Of a DNA stretch of 64,000 nt, positions 20,641-31,577 are shown one piece after another. The notes below the pieces were generated by a model that saw only the letters and a list, made by a program, of their open reading frames with translations, ran no database searches and had not been told where the DNA came from. Both the position numbers and the translations under genes were made by a program. Source of the DNA: Sthenelais limicola (taxonomy: Eukaryota > Annelida > Polychaeta > Phyllodocida > Sigalionidae). The stretch spans positions 56,106,966 through 56,170,965 of the forward strand of contig OW804094.1 of NCBI GenBank assembly GCA_942159475.1, written 5' to 3'. The stretch's first letter is position 1; each line of letters begins with the position of its first letter.

Positions 20641-23319
20641 TTATACCTGCAAGCTGGAGAGGTCAGCGAACAATTTCCTCCAGGCCTCCCTGACTTCTCT
20701 TGGGGCATTAAGGACTTTGTTTTGGTACAGTACCGTCCTATTCCTCGCAATTAGATCAGCAATTACTATTTTAAAAGCTAAGAAGCCTTGGTGAAACAAC
20801 TTTTGCCTATGAATTATTGCTTTAACCTGGAGGATAATCCAATTTACTATTTTCTCGCTGGTACCATGGTTTTCAATCCCGAAAATGATGTCAACAGGTT
20901 TCACCTCAACTATACCTTTATCATATACAAATATTTGATTACCACTTCTAGACGCTCGTAGGTGATTCATATCACATATCATCTTTAAGACCTCCTGCCA
21001 AATTTCTTTGGTCCTCTTACAGTGTACAAAAAAGTGTTCAATACTATCTGTTGCGTTACAATAGGAGCATTTTTTGCTCTCTACAATATCCATATTACTT
21101 AGGACTTCATTGCATGTTACCGTTCTATGTATGATCCTGTATTGAAGTGTTTGGAGTCTAGTCTCCCTAGTGACCACATATGGGTGTCTAAATATTTTCC
21201 TCCATTCAAAGTTTACAATTTCACACTCACTTAGGCCTAGGATATTTCTCCACGCATACAGTTTCTCGATCTTCGGCTTCCTTTTAAGGACAAGAGCATT
21301 GTACAACGTTTTAGCACTAGCAGATCTTACATTTACCAGACTTCCATTAATCGAAATTATAATGTTATCATTCACCGGTGTTTCCGCTTCCCTACTCAAT
21401 ATATTCCACCATTCTGACGGTATTGCTTTAACAAGATCCCTGCGTGATGAATAAAATGTGTCAATATTGTACTCTGTTTTCAACTCCAGCAAGGACATAA
21501 ACCGACCTTGGTCATTTGTAATATCACCAATGACGCTTATTCCCCTACTCTGCCACATTTCGTAAATAAACATCTTGCCTTTCTCTTTGATTAGCCTATT
21601 GTACCATATCCTCTCCTTGCGGATTTGTTCTGCGTTTACAGGGGCTTTACTGTAGTAATATTTATTCCACAGTTTGAAGATTTCACGATAGAAGTGATTC
21701 AAACACGTCTTGGGTTTATACCTACTAAGAAAAATACTATCTACACTCCTTCCCATGTCCGCCTCAAGGGCTTTGAAATTATTCGAGTTTTGATTTTCCA
21801 GGATGATCCGAATCCACTTGATTCTGTTCGCCTCGACCACCTCTTTGATGTTTCTTAGGCAAAGACCTCCCTTTTCGATATTTTGGACCAGAAAATCGGT
21901 GCTTATCTTATTTTTCGGACTTCTCCAAATAAATTTCGAGATAATCTTCTCAATTTCCTTTTGCTTGGTGACTGGGATGGGGACGCATGCTAGCGTGTAT
22001 TGAAAAATGGGGAGGATAAACACATTTACCACCAAAACTCTCCCTTTTAGCGTTAAAGATCTTTTGCCCCATTCACATAGGATAGCCTTTGCTTTTGCAA
22101 TCAAATCATTCGTATTAATTTCTACTAACATTTTCTCGTTTCTCGGCGACATAAGAGTAACACCTAAAATTCTAAACTGTTTCTCCCATGAGAAGCTCAA
22201 GATTTCTCTATTCGTTAAACGAATATCACCCACATTAAAACCTTTGTTTTTTTTAGGATTAAGTTTGAGGCCTGTGGCCAGATGGAAGTCATGCAGAATT
22301 CTTACAACTCTTACCAAGGAGAATTCATCTCTCACAGTCACAGTTAAATCATCAGCAAACTGTATAATTTTAGATTGATGTTCACCCAACATAATACCAC
22401 TAACATTTTCATCCTTTCTGATGCTTAAGGCCAACATTTCCACCACAATTGTGAACAGAATCGGGGAAATTGGGTCACCTTGTTTAACCCCTCTCCTGAT
22501 GTTGAACCAAGAGGAGGCATGACCATTATTGCAAAATGCTGCCTGTGAGCTACTCAATAAAGTTTTAATCCAAGATCTAAACTTATTATTTATATCAAAA
22601 GACCTCAGTGCCCCGTCCAAGAACCCCCAGCTCACCGAATCGTACGCTTTGGTAAAATCGAATGAAACCACCAGACCTTTTTCTTCATTTTTTTCAAGGA
22701 TCGATAATATGTCATATATTTTTCTTATAGCAACTCCTATATTTCTTCCTTTTATAAAGCCAAATTGATCTGCATGAATCATATCGTGCAAATGAAATTC
22801 CAACCTCCCTGAGATAGTTTTTGACATAATCTTGTAATCCACGTTCAATAACGTGATAGGTCTCCAGTTTCCCAAAACGGTGAGAACCGAGTCTTTCTTG
22901 GGCAGGACACTGATCAGCCCCCTGCTTTGGCTGTCTGAAATTCTTCCTCTATCAAAGGAGAACTCGAACATTTCCATAAATATCTTATGAATAGCGTACC
23001 AGAAAAAGGAATAAAACTCGGACGTAAAGCCATCGCATCCTGGCGATTTGTTATTTTTCAGTTTTTTCTTAACTATATTGGTGACCTCCTCATATTCAAA
23101 TGGTCTCGATAGAATATCGTTATCAATCTCATCCAATTTCAAGGGAGAATTCGAGGTAAAATTGTTCTTCAACTCATCATCTATGACAAACTCATCATAC
23201 AACTCCCTGTAATATCTTTCACCTTCCTTCAGGATTTTTTTCCTCCCTTCGATTAATTGGCCATTTACACGAAGTTGATTAATTTTTTTTCTTTTCCACT
23301 TTATACTTTTCCAGGGCAC
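20641..23319 (-). CDS. LINE ORF2: reverse transcriptase to C-terminal zinc motif
   Basis: This 892-codon open frame carries NWRPITLLNVDYK (about residue 150), VVSFDFTKAYDSVSW (about 218), GVKQGDPISPILF (about 280) and FADDLTVTV (about 320). A long C-terminal region follows, with CSYC ... HFFVHC near residue 765. RT, thumb and the Cys/His motif are thus complete. The upstream part continues in another frame from 23279 (basic, coiled-coil-like RQEAINRSSHLARARNERQK, then WATEGEKPTKFFCALE). The two are joined by an indel in the A/T run at 23280-23300. Without the endonuclease this copy cannot mobilise itself, although the RT domain is intact. It is the best preserved LINE protein in the window. 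Confidence 0.9.
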   Translation of the reverse strand: MPWKSIKWKRKKINQLRVNGQLIEGRKKILKEGERYYRELYDEFVIDDELKNNFTSNSPLKLDEIDNDILSRPFEYEEVTNIVKKKLKNNKSPGCDGFTSEFYSFFWYAIHKIFMEMFEFSFDRGRISDSQSRGLISVLPKKDSVLTVLGNWRPITLLNVDYKIMSKTISGRLEFHLHDMIHADQFGFIKGRNIGVAIRKIYDILSILEKNEEKGLVVSFDFTKAYDSVSWGFLDGALRSFDINNKFRSWIKTLLSSSQAAFCNNGHASSWFNIRRGVKQGDPISPILFTIVVEMLALSIRKDENVSGIMLGEHQSKIIQFADDLTVTVRDEFSLVRVVRILHDFHLATGLKLNPKKNKGFNVGDIRLTNREILSFSWEKQFRILGVTLMSPRNEKMLVEINTNDLIAKAKAILCEWGKRSLTLKGRVLVVNVFILPIFQYTLACVPIPVTKQKEIEKIISKFIWRSPKNKISTDFLVQNIEKGGLCLRNIKEVVEANRIKWIRIILENQNSNNFKALEADMGRSVDSIFLSRYKPKTCLNHFYREIFKLWNKYYYSKAPVNAEQIRKERIWYNRLIKEKGKMFIYEMWQSRGISVIGDITNDQGRFMSLLELKTEYNIDTFYSSRRDLVKAIPSEWWNILSREAETPVNDNIIISINGSLVNVRSASAKTLYNALVLKRKPKIEKLYAWRNILGLSECEIVNFEWRKIFRHPYVVTRETRLQTLQYRIIHRTVTCNEVLSNMDIVESKKCSYCNATDSIEHFFVHCKRTKEIWQEVLKMICDMNHLRASRSGNQIFVYDKGIVEVKPVDIIFGIENHGTSEKIVNWIILQVKAIIHRQKLFHQGFLAFKIVIADLIARNRTVLYQNKVLNAPREVREAWRKLFADLSSLQV

Positions 23320-23831
23320 AGAAGAACTTGGTGGGTTTCTCTCCCTCCGTCGCCCATCTGGCCCTGGATCGTATTAATGCCCCTTGGGCTTTATCTAGTT
23401 CGAATTTTTCTAAATCTTTTAGAGCTATATTTCTCTGCTCTCTATCATCCTTCGTTAGACTTTTTTTTTCATCAAAGGTTTTGATCTTACATTTCAGCTC
23501 TTTTTGTCGTTCATTCCTAGCCCTGGCCAGGTGACTACTCCTGTTAATAGCCTCCTGTCTAACCTTTAATTTAAACATTTCCCAAACTAATGTTGGAGAC
23601 AAATTTTCTGTATTTGGTTCGAATGCGAAAGATTCCACACTAGCCACAAAATGTTCATCCTCTAAGAGTCTAGCGTTAAACTTCCAGAAACCCCTCCCTC
23701 TTTTCTGAGATAGAAAGGAAATCTGTCTAGTTCTTCCTTTCTGACTAAAAGGCCTAGGCCTAAAAGCTCTCTGGATCTGAAAAAGAAGAAAGATTAACGC
23801 AAAGCAAAGCTCCACACGTTCCACCACTTTC
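23279..23831 (-). pseudogene. Pre-RT segment of the same LINE ORF2
   Basis: The frame lies upstream of the RT frame and ends at the homopolymer indel near 23283. Coding similarity to L1-like ORF2 is clear in FFCALEKYK and the preceding basic helix. The frame reads further out to 23983, but bases beyond 23831 lie outside the target duplication and are host sequence, so that extension is fortuitous. Confidence 0.8.
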
Positions 23832-23845
23832 TTTAATACACTCCT

Positions 23846-24280
23846 GATATTTAGTACAGATATTGCTCTGATCAATAGCTCTAAGCACTCCAAAAATAAG
23901 AATATTCCAACGAATAAATTTGATGATTTAATCACTTTGGATAATATGATTTTTGTGACTTGTGACTCATTTTCCTGGAACACATCATAATTATGACCCT
24001 ACTGCATGAAAACGTCACCCTCCTTGAGTGCATAATGGCATGAATGAGATTTTTAAAAAAGATAATGATAAAGTGGTCTAAAATGGTGTCAGTCATATAA
24101 TAAAAACATCAAAAATAACAATCAAGCTTTATATAAATTTGACTTTTATATAAGTTTGAAGCCTTAAATGTGGATAATTAACAAAAATTAACTAATCATA
24201 CTCAAGGGTAAAAGCTGATATTTAATTATATAATAACAGTCAAAACAAAACAATTTGAGAATAATCAATAAAGATATTTA
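23846..24280. other. No gene seen
   Basis: AT-rich host DNA between the LINE target duplication and the palindromic element. Confidence 0.5.
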
Positions 24281-24396
24281 TATGTAATAGCCCGATGGAG
24301 GTTTCAAATCGATCGAGACGGAGGGTCAAATCGTACGAGTACGATTTGACCCGACGTCGAGATCGATTTGAAACCGAACAGAGGGCTATTACATAT
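24281..24396. mobile_element. Fold-back palindromic element
   Basis: Arms are ATGTAATAGCCC ... TTTCAAATCGATC ... GGTCAAATCGTAC and their complements, meeting at GTACGAGTAC (about 24336). The stem is nearly continuous over 115 bp, with no ORF. It is probably a MITE or fold-back element. Confidence 0.8.
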
Positions 24397-25564
24397 TTAT
24401 TTCATACATATTCATTGATTTATTTCTTACGATTACCTTCTTAGCAGTGTTTTTCTTGACAAATTATCGGAAAACTTTCGAAACGTCCAAGACAGCGCTA
24501 CGCTTCTGCCGCTAAGAAGCGCGACGTCATGAACCAATGATCTTACGTTATTTGGGTCACATGCTTCCATGACAACCCGAATCACATACGTATGTGATAC
24601 GAGATTTCTAATGGCACCCCCGAATCAGGTGCTCTAAATCATGTACGTATGTAATAAAGTCAGTGATAGGATGTTTCATATGGTTGATATGGGAATCCAG
24701 TTTTTGACTTTTTTTTGTTGTGCCCCATTTGAAAAGGTACTATACAGGAAAGAAAAGCTTTTCTTGGCTATTACATTAAGAAAACATTTAGTTACAGAAT
24801 GGTGATAGAAGTAATTGATGATACACATTGAATAGAGAAATGATCATTACTAAGAAATATAGGGGTGTGCGACGTTTTTCACCAACTTCTCTACGCCAAT
24901 CTTTGAAAACCTCCTGTACAAAAACTGATGGTCTAATTTAATGGCAAACTCAGATATATTACCGCCTATATATTACCTTCAAACCTACCAACTCTCAGAG
25001 CAATCAAGCAAAATATAACTTTGACTCTTTTATGAGAATTTCATGAGAATGGATCAGGAATACGATTTGGCCGTGAGAGTGTATGGCCGTGAGAGTGTAT
25101 AGGATGCACCGGAAATACACCACTCTCACAACCAGTGAAGTATTTTTTAAGATTTCCCCTGCCGAAGGTGGTACAAGTGCTGAAGGCGCTTGAACTGGGA
25201 AACCTTATATATAGGTTCCACTTTTGTCTGCGCGCTAATATACGTGCTTCCCGGTATCAATGGTAATGAGGTAGAGCTGTCTGGATAATGTAGAGTTACT
25301 AATGATGTAACAGACGCAGGAATGTTGTATTTAAGATATGTATCTTAGAGTGCTTTATTGAGTTAGTTCACATGTTATTTATACAATGACATAACCAATA
25401 GGTGATCTTTAATTGAGTCACATGACCATTAGCCAATGTGGCATTATGTTACATGATGCTTAACCAATGTGACATGAGGTTACATGATATTAGGGTCGTG
25501 TGCATAATATTACCCAATGAGGCATGGTTGATGGTGCAGTGTGCAAGCACTGTCCAATAGACTA
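24397..25564. other. No gene seen
   Basis: Host-like AT-rich DNA. GTATGGCCGTGAGAGT is duplicated near 25070-25100. Between 25370 and 25530 the words CCAAT and ACATGA recur several times, which may be an old LTR fragment, but I could not find its ends. Confidence 0.4.
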
Positions 25565-25945
25565 TTTTTTTTTAATTCTTTATTTATCCAGGTGTTTATA
25601 AACAGGGCGTGGCATTTGCCTTCCCTTTCATGTTTGGGGATCGGTCTTTTCATCTGATTTCCACCCCAACCCTGGCATGTTGAGATGCGCAAGGTTTTAT
25701 TCAGTAAAGACAGATCATCTGGGATTTTTAAGTAATATATAAAATATTTTAAGTAAAATAAACTAAAATAAAATAAAATGATTAGTAATTAATAGGTGTG
25801 GAAAGAGATGAGATGGGATGGGTTTTGGTTTGGATGATGAGGGTATGATGATACAATATATATATATATATATTATGCTATATGTTAGTATACCTGTTTG
25901 AAATCTGTGTTTTCTTTCAATATCTAATCAAAGACTCAAATTGAT

Positions 25946-26326
25946 TCATGCTTGGAGATTTTCTTTGATCAATCTTTTAAAGGTTAGAGGATCTTGTTGT
26001 TGCCTTATATGGGGAGGTAGGTTATTCCAGATCCCAGCCCCATGATAGAGAAAGGCCTTTTTAAAGAGGTCGTATCTTGGTATGTTTGGGTTTAGAACTA
26101 TGCCATCAAACCTTTGTGTTCTTCCCATTTGTTTTTGTTCAAAAATTTCGTCATCATCGTTTGAGAAGATGTCTTTGTGAATCAATTTCAACAAATTGAA
26201 TTCCATCTTTTGTTCAAAATACATACATTTAGTTAGTCTATGGAGGTCTAAAGTGGGGTCAGTATCAGTATCAGTATCAGTATCAGTATTGTGAGTCTTT
26301 AGTTGTGCCCTATTTCCTATATACAT
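25946..26326 (-). pseudogene. LINE RT C-terminal region
   Basis: The 126-codon frame continues the RT above. It has an imperfect (TGATAC)n microsatellite in frame (DTDTDTDT) and ends with the conserved LFKKAFLYHGAGIWNNLP-type motif common at the C-terminus of CR1/Jockey-like pol. The next 380 bases to the A tail are 3' UTR. Confidence 0.75.
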
Positions 26327-28004
26327 ACTCTTGGTTTTGTTGATGTTGATACTTAATTTGTTGTGATTACTCCATTGAATTATTTTGTTACAATCTCTGA
26401 TTGTGCTTTCTAATAATTTATCATATGAGCTTTCTACATTTAGAAGTACAATATTGTCAGCATACAGTTTTTATATCTCCTTCTAAGGGAAGGTTGTTGA
26501 CATCATTAATGTACAGAATAAACATGGACGGACCCAATATTGAGCCCTGAGGCACTCCTGTTGTGATCTGAGCCACTTTGCATTTATTTTCCATAATTCT
26601 GACTTGTTGGCCTCTGCCATCCAAGTAGTTCCAGAGTATTTCTTCCACGTTTTTACCTATATTGTAGTATTTTAGTTTATCTATTAAAGGGGCATGGGGG
26701 ACACAGTCAAAAACCTTCCTATAGTCAAAGAAAGTACAACAGATGAACTCTCTCCTATTACAAGCAGCCAAAATCTTTCCTAATAGGGAGGCCACACAGG
26801 TGGTGGTCGATTTATTTTTTCTATAACCGAATTGGTTAGAGGAAAGCATCTGGTTATCTTCTAGATGTGGGATTAGGCTTTTATTTATGATTTTTTCCCT
26901 GATTTTGCCACAAACATGTATTAAGGAGATAGGTCTTATCTTCTCTATTAAGGTCGTATCTCCCTTTTTTGGGAGGGGGGTTGTTACCAGAGCCATTTTC
27001 CACGCTTTGGGGAATTTATTAGTGGTAAATGCGCTGTGTATGATATGCCTTAAGATGTTCGGTATAGCTTTCAAAGCATCTTTGTAAACTTGTGCATTGA
27101 TGCTTGCACAGCCTGAGGATTTTCTACAGTCAATTTCATTAATCAGTTTGATTATTTCTTCTAAATTTGGGGTTTCAATTGTAAGGGGGGGTTTATCCGA
27201 TTGTGTCATGGTATTTGGGTTTACAACAGTCGGTGTGTTCTCATTTATATCCTTTCCTATCGATACAAAGAAATCATTAATTATATCTGTGCTTTTCTCA
27301 GAAGATGCCAGTGTGCCAGTATTGGGGTCTATAACCTGTTTGATTGACTTACCAGTCTTACCTGGTATTAAGTCATTAATAACCCTCCAAAACTTTTTGG
27401 GGTCATTATTATTCAATCTTAGATTTGTTTTTACATAGTTGTTCTTGGCTCTCTTAAAAACTTCATTTCTGATTTGGTTTGCTCTTATTTTGTCATTTAT
27501 ATCCTTGGTTACTGTGTATCTATGTAGGAAATGGTCCCTATCATGTTTCATTTCTAATAGCTCTTGTGTTAGCCAGGGTGTGGGTGTCGCATTTACATAG
27601 AATGATTTTATAGGGCATAATCTGTCTAGGATTGCTAGAATATTATTAAATAGAATTTCCCATGCACTGTCTGGATTTTCCTCATTCAGGCATGTTTCAT
27701 AATCTAGAGCTAATAGTTGCTCTTCCATGAGTAGAGGTGTATACCTCCTGTAGGACCTTCCCCTAACTAGTGTCTTTTTCAGTTCTTTTTCCTTCCCTTT
27801 TTTATAAACCATGTAAACTGGTAAATGGTCACTAATAGAATATGTAATCATTCCTGCTGATTTTATATTTTTGGAATTGCCCAGGATATGATCTATCAAT
27901 GTGGGATGGTTGCTATATCTAGTTGGACCCGTAATAAATTGTACTAGTCCATTAGTAAGTACTTTGTCTTTATAGTAGGATGCATCATTATCTGTAGCAA
28001 GCAA
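26326..28004 (-). pseudogene. LINE reverse transcriptase, catalytic box altered
   Basis: The open frame 28004-26457 contains the endonuclease C-terminus, the RT blocks FGYRKNKSTTTC, FFDYRKVFDCVPH and GVPQGSILGPSMFILYIND, and then stops. One base removed restores LYADN at about 26458-26470, where YADD is expected. The second catalytic Asp is therefore Asn in addition to the frameshift. Downstream sequence to 25946 (WSNHNKLSININKTKSM, then GIWNNLPPHIRQ) is the usual RT C-terminus. It includes a (TGATAC)n tract near 26258-26290 coding Thr-Asp repeats. Confidence 0.85.
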
Positions 28005-29062
28005 TTAATGTTTAGATCACCTATTATGAATATATTTGCTCTTTTATAATCATTCTCTAGCTGTCTGTACTTATCGAACAGGCAGTCTGTTGCAATTTTT
28101 CTATTGCCAGTCGGTGCTCTGTACGCATTCATTAGGACAATATCTTTCGTCTCTTTGTACTTTAATCTCACTATAAGTAGTTCTAGATTATCATCACTTT
28201 GGTTAGTGTTTTCAATAATATCGTATTCTAGTGCTGTATTTATGTAGCATATTATTCCTCCTCCATTTTTCGCAATTTTCCTATCATTGCTTTCTATGTT
28301 AAAACCTTTGATGTTGAGTACAGAATTTTCGTTATTTTCATTTAGCCACGATTCTGTGCATGTAATTACTTCATAATCTGAATTATCGAAGTCAGCTTGG
28401 AGGAGGTGTAATTTGCTGGTGAGAGATCTTACATTCATATGAATGAATTTCCTCCCTTTTGTCTTACTAAGTTCATCTAGGTACATACTCATATCATATG
28501 AATGGCCTATGCCACTTGTGGAGAAATGCAATAGTGTCGTTGCAAAGATAAATAGCCAGAAGTAGGGTACGAAATCGCAGACATTAATTTCGTTTGTATT
28601 CATTGAGACTCCCACGTTATTCTCCCAATAGTCTGGTCCAAACAAATGGTTACCAGATGAAGAAACAAACGTATCATGAATGGCATGTGCCACTTGAGCA
28701 ATATGATAAGCAAACGGTTGAGGAATATGACTGAATAATCGCATTAATTTATTTTCTTTATTGATCAGGCATTTGCCTTTTATATGTGCTATTGTTGACA
28801 TATGAAACACAGCTTTTATGGCATAATTTATCAACAGGAATTGGTGAATAGATAGGGAGATGTGACTGTGAGCATAGGCATTTGCCTTGTGCTCGTTCAG
28901 AGTGATTCCCATGTTAATCTTCCAATGGTCCGATTCAAACTGCGACGTCATGAAAGTGTGCGATAGCATGCAGAATGGGCGGGGCTTAGCAGTTGTACTT
29001 ATGTGAAGGTGGGCATGGCTTGTTTTGGACCGCACACTTTTAAGATATAAAGATTCCTCCAA
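27944..29062 (-). pseudogene. LINE apurinic-like endonuclease domain
   Basis: After about 190 low-similarity residues the translation enters FIHMNVRSLTSKLHLLQADF, then CTESWLNEN, GGGIICYI and IIGDLNIN, the successive motifs of the APE-like endonuclease that nicks the target. A frameshift near 28003 moves the rest (TLIDHILGN, SDHLPVYM) into the frame of the RT ORF, so endonuclease and RT were one protein. The N-terminal portion, with FAYHIAQVAHAIHDTF, does not look like a known domain and may be 5' UTR read as protein. Confidence 0.8.
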
Positions 29063-29180
29063 GTAATTCCCTGTACTAATTCATAGAGTAAATGGTCTAA
29101 CTTCTGTTCTTGGTTAGAAAAGGATCTACGAAAATATGAATAGGCATTTGCCATGTTCATTTATAATATTATAGCTTTAA

Positions 29181-29440
29181 TCAACATAAGGGAATATTCT
29201 TCTTATAGAATCTTCTTAAGTTGTTGGCCCATTCATTGAGGAGCCTCCCTCCTGGGTGGAGCCCATCATGCATATAATTGTAGAATTGATGTACCGAGGT
29301 TCTAGTACGCCTGTGTACCCTGCTCGTCATAGTGGGGAAGACAATGCCCTTATAAACATGCCAGCTGAGCAGCTGCATGTTTACCATATTAACGATTTCA
29401 TTTAATCGTGATTGTGAGGGATTACTATATTTAGAGCTTG
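29181..29440 (-). pseudogene. Possible SGNH-like C-terminal fragment from a mobile element
   Basis: The end of a 116-codon frame reads HDGLHPGGRLLNEWANNLRRF. DGLHP ... WA is the kind of C-terminal block seen in SGNH-hydrolase-like proteins carried by some invertebrate transposable elements (from memory). The N-terminal third of the frame is fold-back element sequence (29437-29561), so the fragment is truncated. No catalytic Ser block is visible. Confidence 0.3.
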
Positions 29441-29561
29441 GTGAACGAGCCTGATTCCAGGCTGTGTTTATATCCTGTTTGGTACCACGAGACCTGTAAG
29501 GGTCGAGTGGTACCAGACTGGATATAAACACAGCCTGATATTAGGCGTTCACCAGGCTCGT
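29437..29561. mobile_element. Fold-back element, about 125 bp
   Basis: Left arm GGCTGTGTTTATATCC and TGGTACCACGAGACC, right arm the complements (GGGTCGAGTGGTACCA, GGATATAAACACAGCC), with a 5-8 base loop near 29497. The outer parts (GGTGAACGAGCC / GGCGTTCACC) also pair. Confidence 0.85.
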
Positions 29562-29633
29562 TAGTAGACGAATTTGGGTGGATATCATTGAAATGTCTCT
29601 GAATCAGCACAAAAACTAAGCATTTTATTAGAA

Positions 29634-31128
29634 ATGATTAGGATGAGGGAGATTTGGCAGGATTTGGCAGGATTGTTTGAGAAATTCTTTGGAGAATTAG
29701 TCACCAAAAATGGAAGTGAGTATGCGCGCCGGAGCATACTAGGGATTCGAGCAGCACTACAAAGACATCTATCATCTGACCCTTTCAACCGAGTCATCAA
29801 TATGATACAAGGCACTGCATTTGATCAGGTGAACAAAGTAATAATTGGTAAATTGAAAAAACTTGGGTTGGATTGGATTGTTCGGACAATTATTCACCTG
29901 TTATACAGACATTAAAAAGCTCTACGACTCAGGTACTCTATCAGATGAAAATCCTAGAAGCCTGCAATACAAGGTTTTCTTTAAGTAGGCTTTGCATTTT
30001 GCATTCAGGGGACGAGAAGGTTGGCGGAAGCTGAAGAAAAACGACATACAAATATGCTCGGATGCAGATAATGTACCATATGCAAAACTCCCCTTTAACC
30101 CCATGGAAAAAAATCATCAAGGGGATAAAGAACATGATGCCGAACATAAACAGTTTATCTATGCCACTGGGGCTGAGAGATGCCCAGTCATATCACTCAT
30201 GAAATATATTCGACTCCTGAACCCAGCCTCAGATGAATTTTTCCAGAGACCAAAAGTTACCAATTATGAAGGGCATGACCATTGGTACACTGCTCAGGCA
30301 GTGGGTACAAACAAAATTGGCACATATATGTCCCTAATCTCAGTGCAGGCCAATTTGTCACAAAAGTACACAAACCATTGCATCAGAGCCACTGCAGTTA
30401 CTGTGTTGAGGGACAAGGGCGTTGTCCCACAGGATATACAGTCTGTGACTGGTCACAAGAATGTTGCCTCTATCGAAAGCTACTCAAAAACATCAAATGT
30501 CAAGAGAAGGGAAATGAGTAACATTTTATCCGAATGTCTTGGTTATGACATCAATGCTCCTGGAGAAAAGGAGGAGGCCGTGCAGAAAAGAAAACCTTCT
30601 GCCACGATTGTCAGACCCCCTCCCTCTACCCACACATCCCCCCAACGAGCTACTACCCCTCTTTCCAAGATCCAATCGGAATTTGGAATCCAAGAGTCTG
30701 ACATTGACCTTCCCCCAGTTCAAAGTATGCAGCAGATAGCACCAAATGCATTTGCTTCACAACCTGATATAGACATTAACAACTATGCAGATGACATTGC
30801 AGCTGCCCAATGTATGGGTGAGCAGGACGATGCCTCCTTTGAACTTAACTCCTCTCTCTTTTCGTCACCTCCAGCACAAGTCAAAACCCTTGTCAAAACT
30901 CCGGTGAAAAGCCCAAAGTGGCAAATGTCAAAGCATTTCTATTTCATGGAGGGTGAGTTTGACACTCCAACTAAGATACCTCCTTCACAGCCATCCCCTA
31001 AGCGAAGCACCCCAAAGAAAAAGGTGGCTCTAGATTTTGAGTCGATCTTTGGCCAAGGGGAAGGTAGACATGTCTTTAAAGCAGCACAGTTCCAGGGATG
31101 TACCATTAATTTTAATTTCCAAAAGTAA
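29634..31128 (+). pseudogene. Crypton/KIAA1958-like tyrosine recombinase with long C-terminal tail
   Basis: The N-terminal region (29634 to about 29880, one shift) gives FEKFFGELVTKNGSEYARRS, like the arm domain of Crypton-derived proteins. The main frame then runs to 31128, with KKLYDSGTLS, an in-frame TAG at 29986-29988, then FAFRGREGWRKL (Arg I), HCIRAT (HxxR) and GHKNVASIESYSK (His and Tyr). All five catalytic positions are present. The C-terminal 180 residues are Pro/Ser/Thr- and Lys-rich with TPKKK (a possible nuclear signal) and end GCTINFNFQ. This fits Crypton recombinases or the host proteins derived from them, such as KIAA1958. The stop and frameshift argue for a decayed copy, though a missed intron around 29880-29990 could explain part of it. 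No flanking RT exists, consistent with a Crypton DNA element. Confidence 0.75.
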
Positions 31129-31255
31129 TCTCTATTTGCTTGCTATTCCCGCATATTACCCAAAAATAAATCAAAATTAATTCATCAGCTCCTATGTCTT
31201 TTATTAATATTTGTACTAGTCATACAAGATCATCCAGTGACAAAATAATTTAAAT

Positions 31256-31322
31256 ATTCCCAAACCCAGATATAAGCAACGAGGGGATGAGACTGCGGCA
31301 AGAAGCCGGCGACCTTGACGAC
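31256..31322 (-). repeat. Ngaro-like repeat B2
   Basis: Runs from ATTCCCAAACCCAGATATAA to CTTGACGACGCC on the plus strand and matches 31504-31577 except for a few bases (CAACGAGG versus CATAAGG). It forms the 3' end of the element. Confidence 0.9.
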
Positions 31323-31363
31323 GCCTTTATTAAACAAAAAACATAAAAAAAAACAAAAAAAAA

Positions 31364-31503
31364 ACAACAGGTGAAACAGGTGTTGTCGGTTGGAAGTCCT
31401 GTGCGACACTGATGCGTTGGTGGGACTGGACAACCAAGGAGAGGGTGGAAGTGGTGCCCCCTAGTGTCTGTTCATATATATATATATGTACCATATATAC
31501 CAC
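31364..31503 (-). repeat. Ngaro-like repeat A2
   Basis: ACAACAGGTGAAACAGGTG to CATATATACCACAT on the plus strand, matching A1 at 44255-44402 with a handful of substitutions. It contains a TA microsatellite. Confidence 0.9.
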
Positions 31504-31577
31504 ATATTCCCAAACCCAGATATAAGCATAAGGGGATGAGACTGCGGCAAGAAGCCGGCGACCTTGACGACGCCCAG
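31504..31577 (-). repeat. Ngaro-like repeat B1
   Basis: Directly abuts A2. A (TTA)n run follows at about 31587-31605 before the recombinase stop codon. Confidence 0.9.

Larger units (their letters stand above)
20323..23831 (-). mobile_element. L1/Tx1-like LINE, 5'-truncated, with target duplication
   Basis: The host word TTTAATACACTCCT stands at 20309-20322 and again at 23832-23845. Between them, on the minus strand, are a truncated pol gene, a 3' UTR (20640 down to about 20337) and a poly-A tail, seen as T16 on the plus strand (20322-20336). The 5' end cuts inside the region upstream of RT, so the endonuclease is missing. Dead-on-arrival insertion by target-primed reverse transcription explains every feature. 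Confidence 0.92.
25565..29062 (-). mobile_element. CR1/L2/Jockey-type LINE with endonuclease and RT
   Basis: Endonuclease and RT are encoded on the minus strand, followed by a 3' UTR ending in an A run (T9 on the plus strand at 25565-25573) with AATAAAG just upstream. No target duplication was found. The 5' limit is set by the first open frame and may extend a little further. Confidence 0.8.

Noticed and set aside
23832..23983. N-terminal extension of the LINE protein to 23983
   Set aside because: Lies outside the 14-bp target duplication, so it is host sequence read through by chance.
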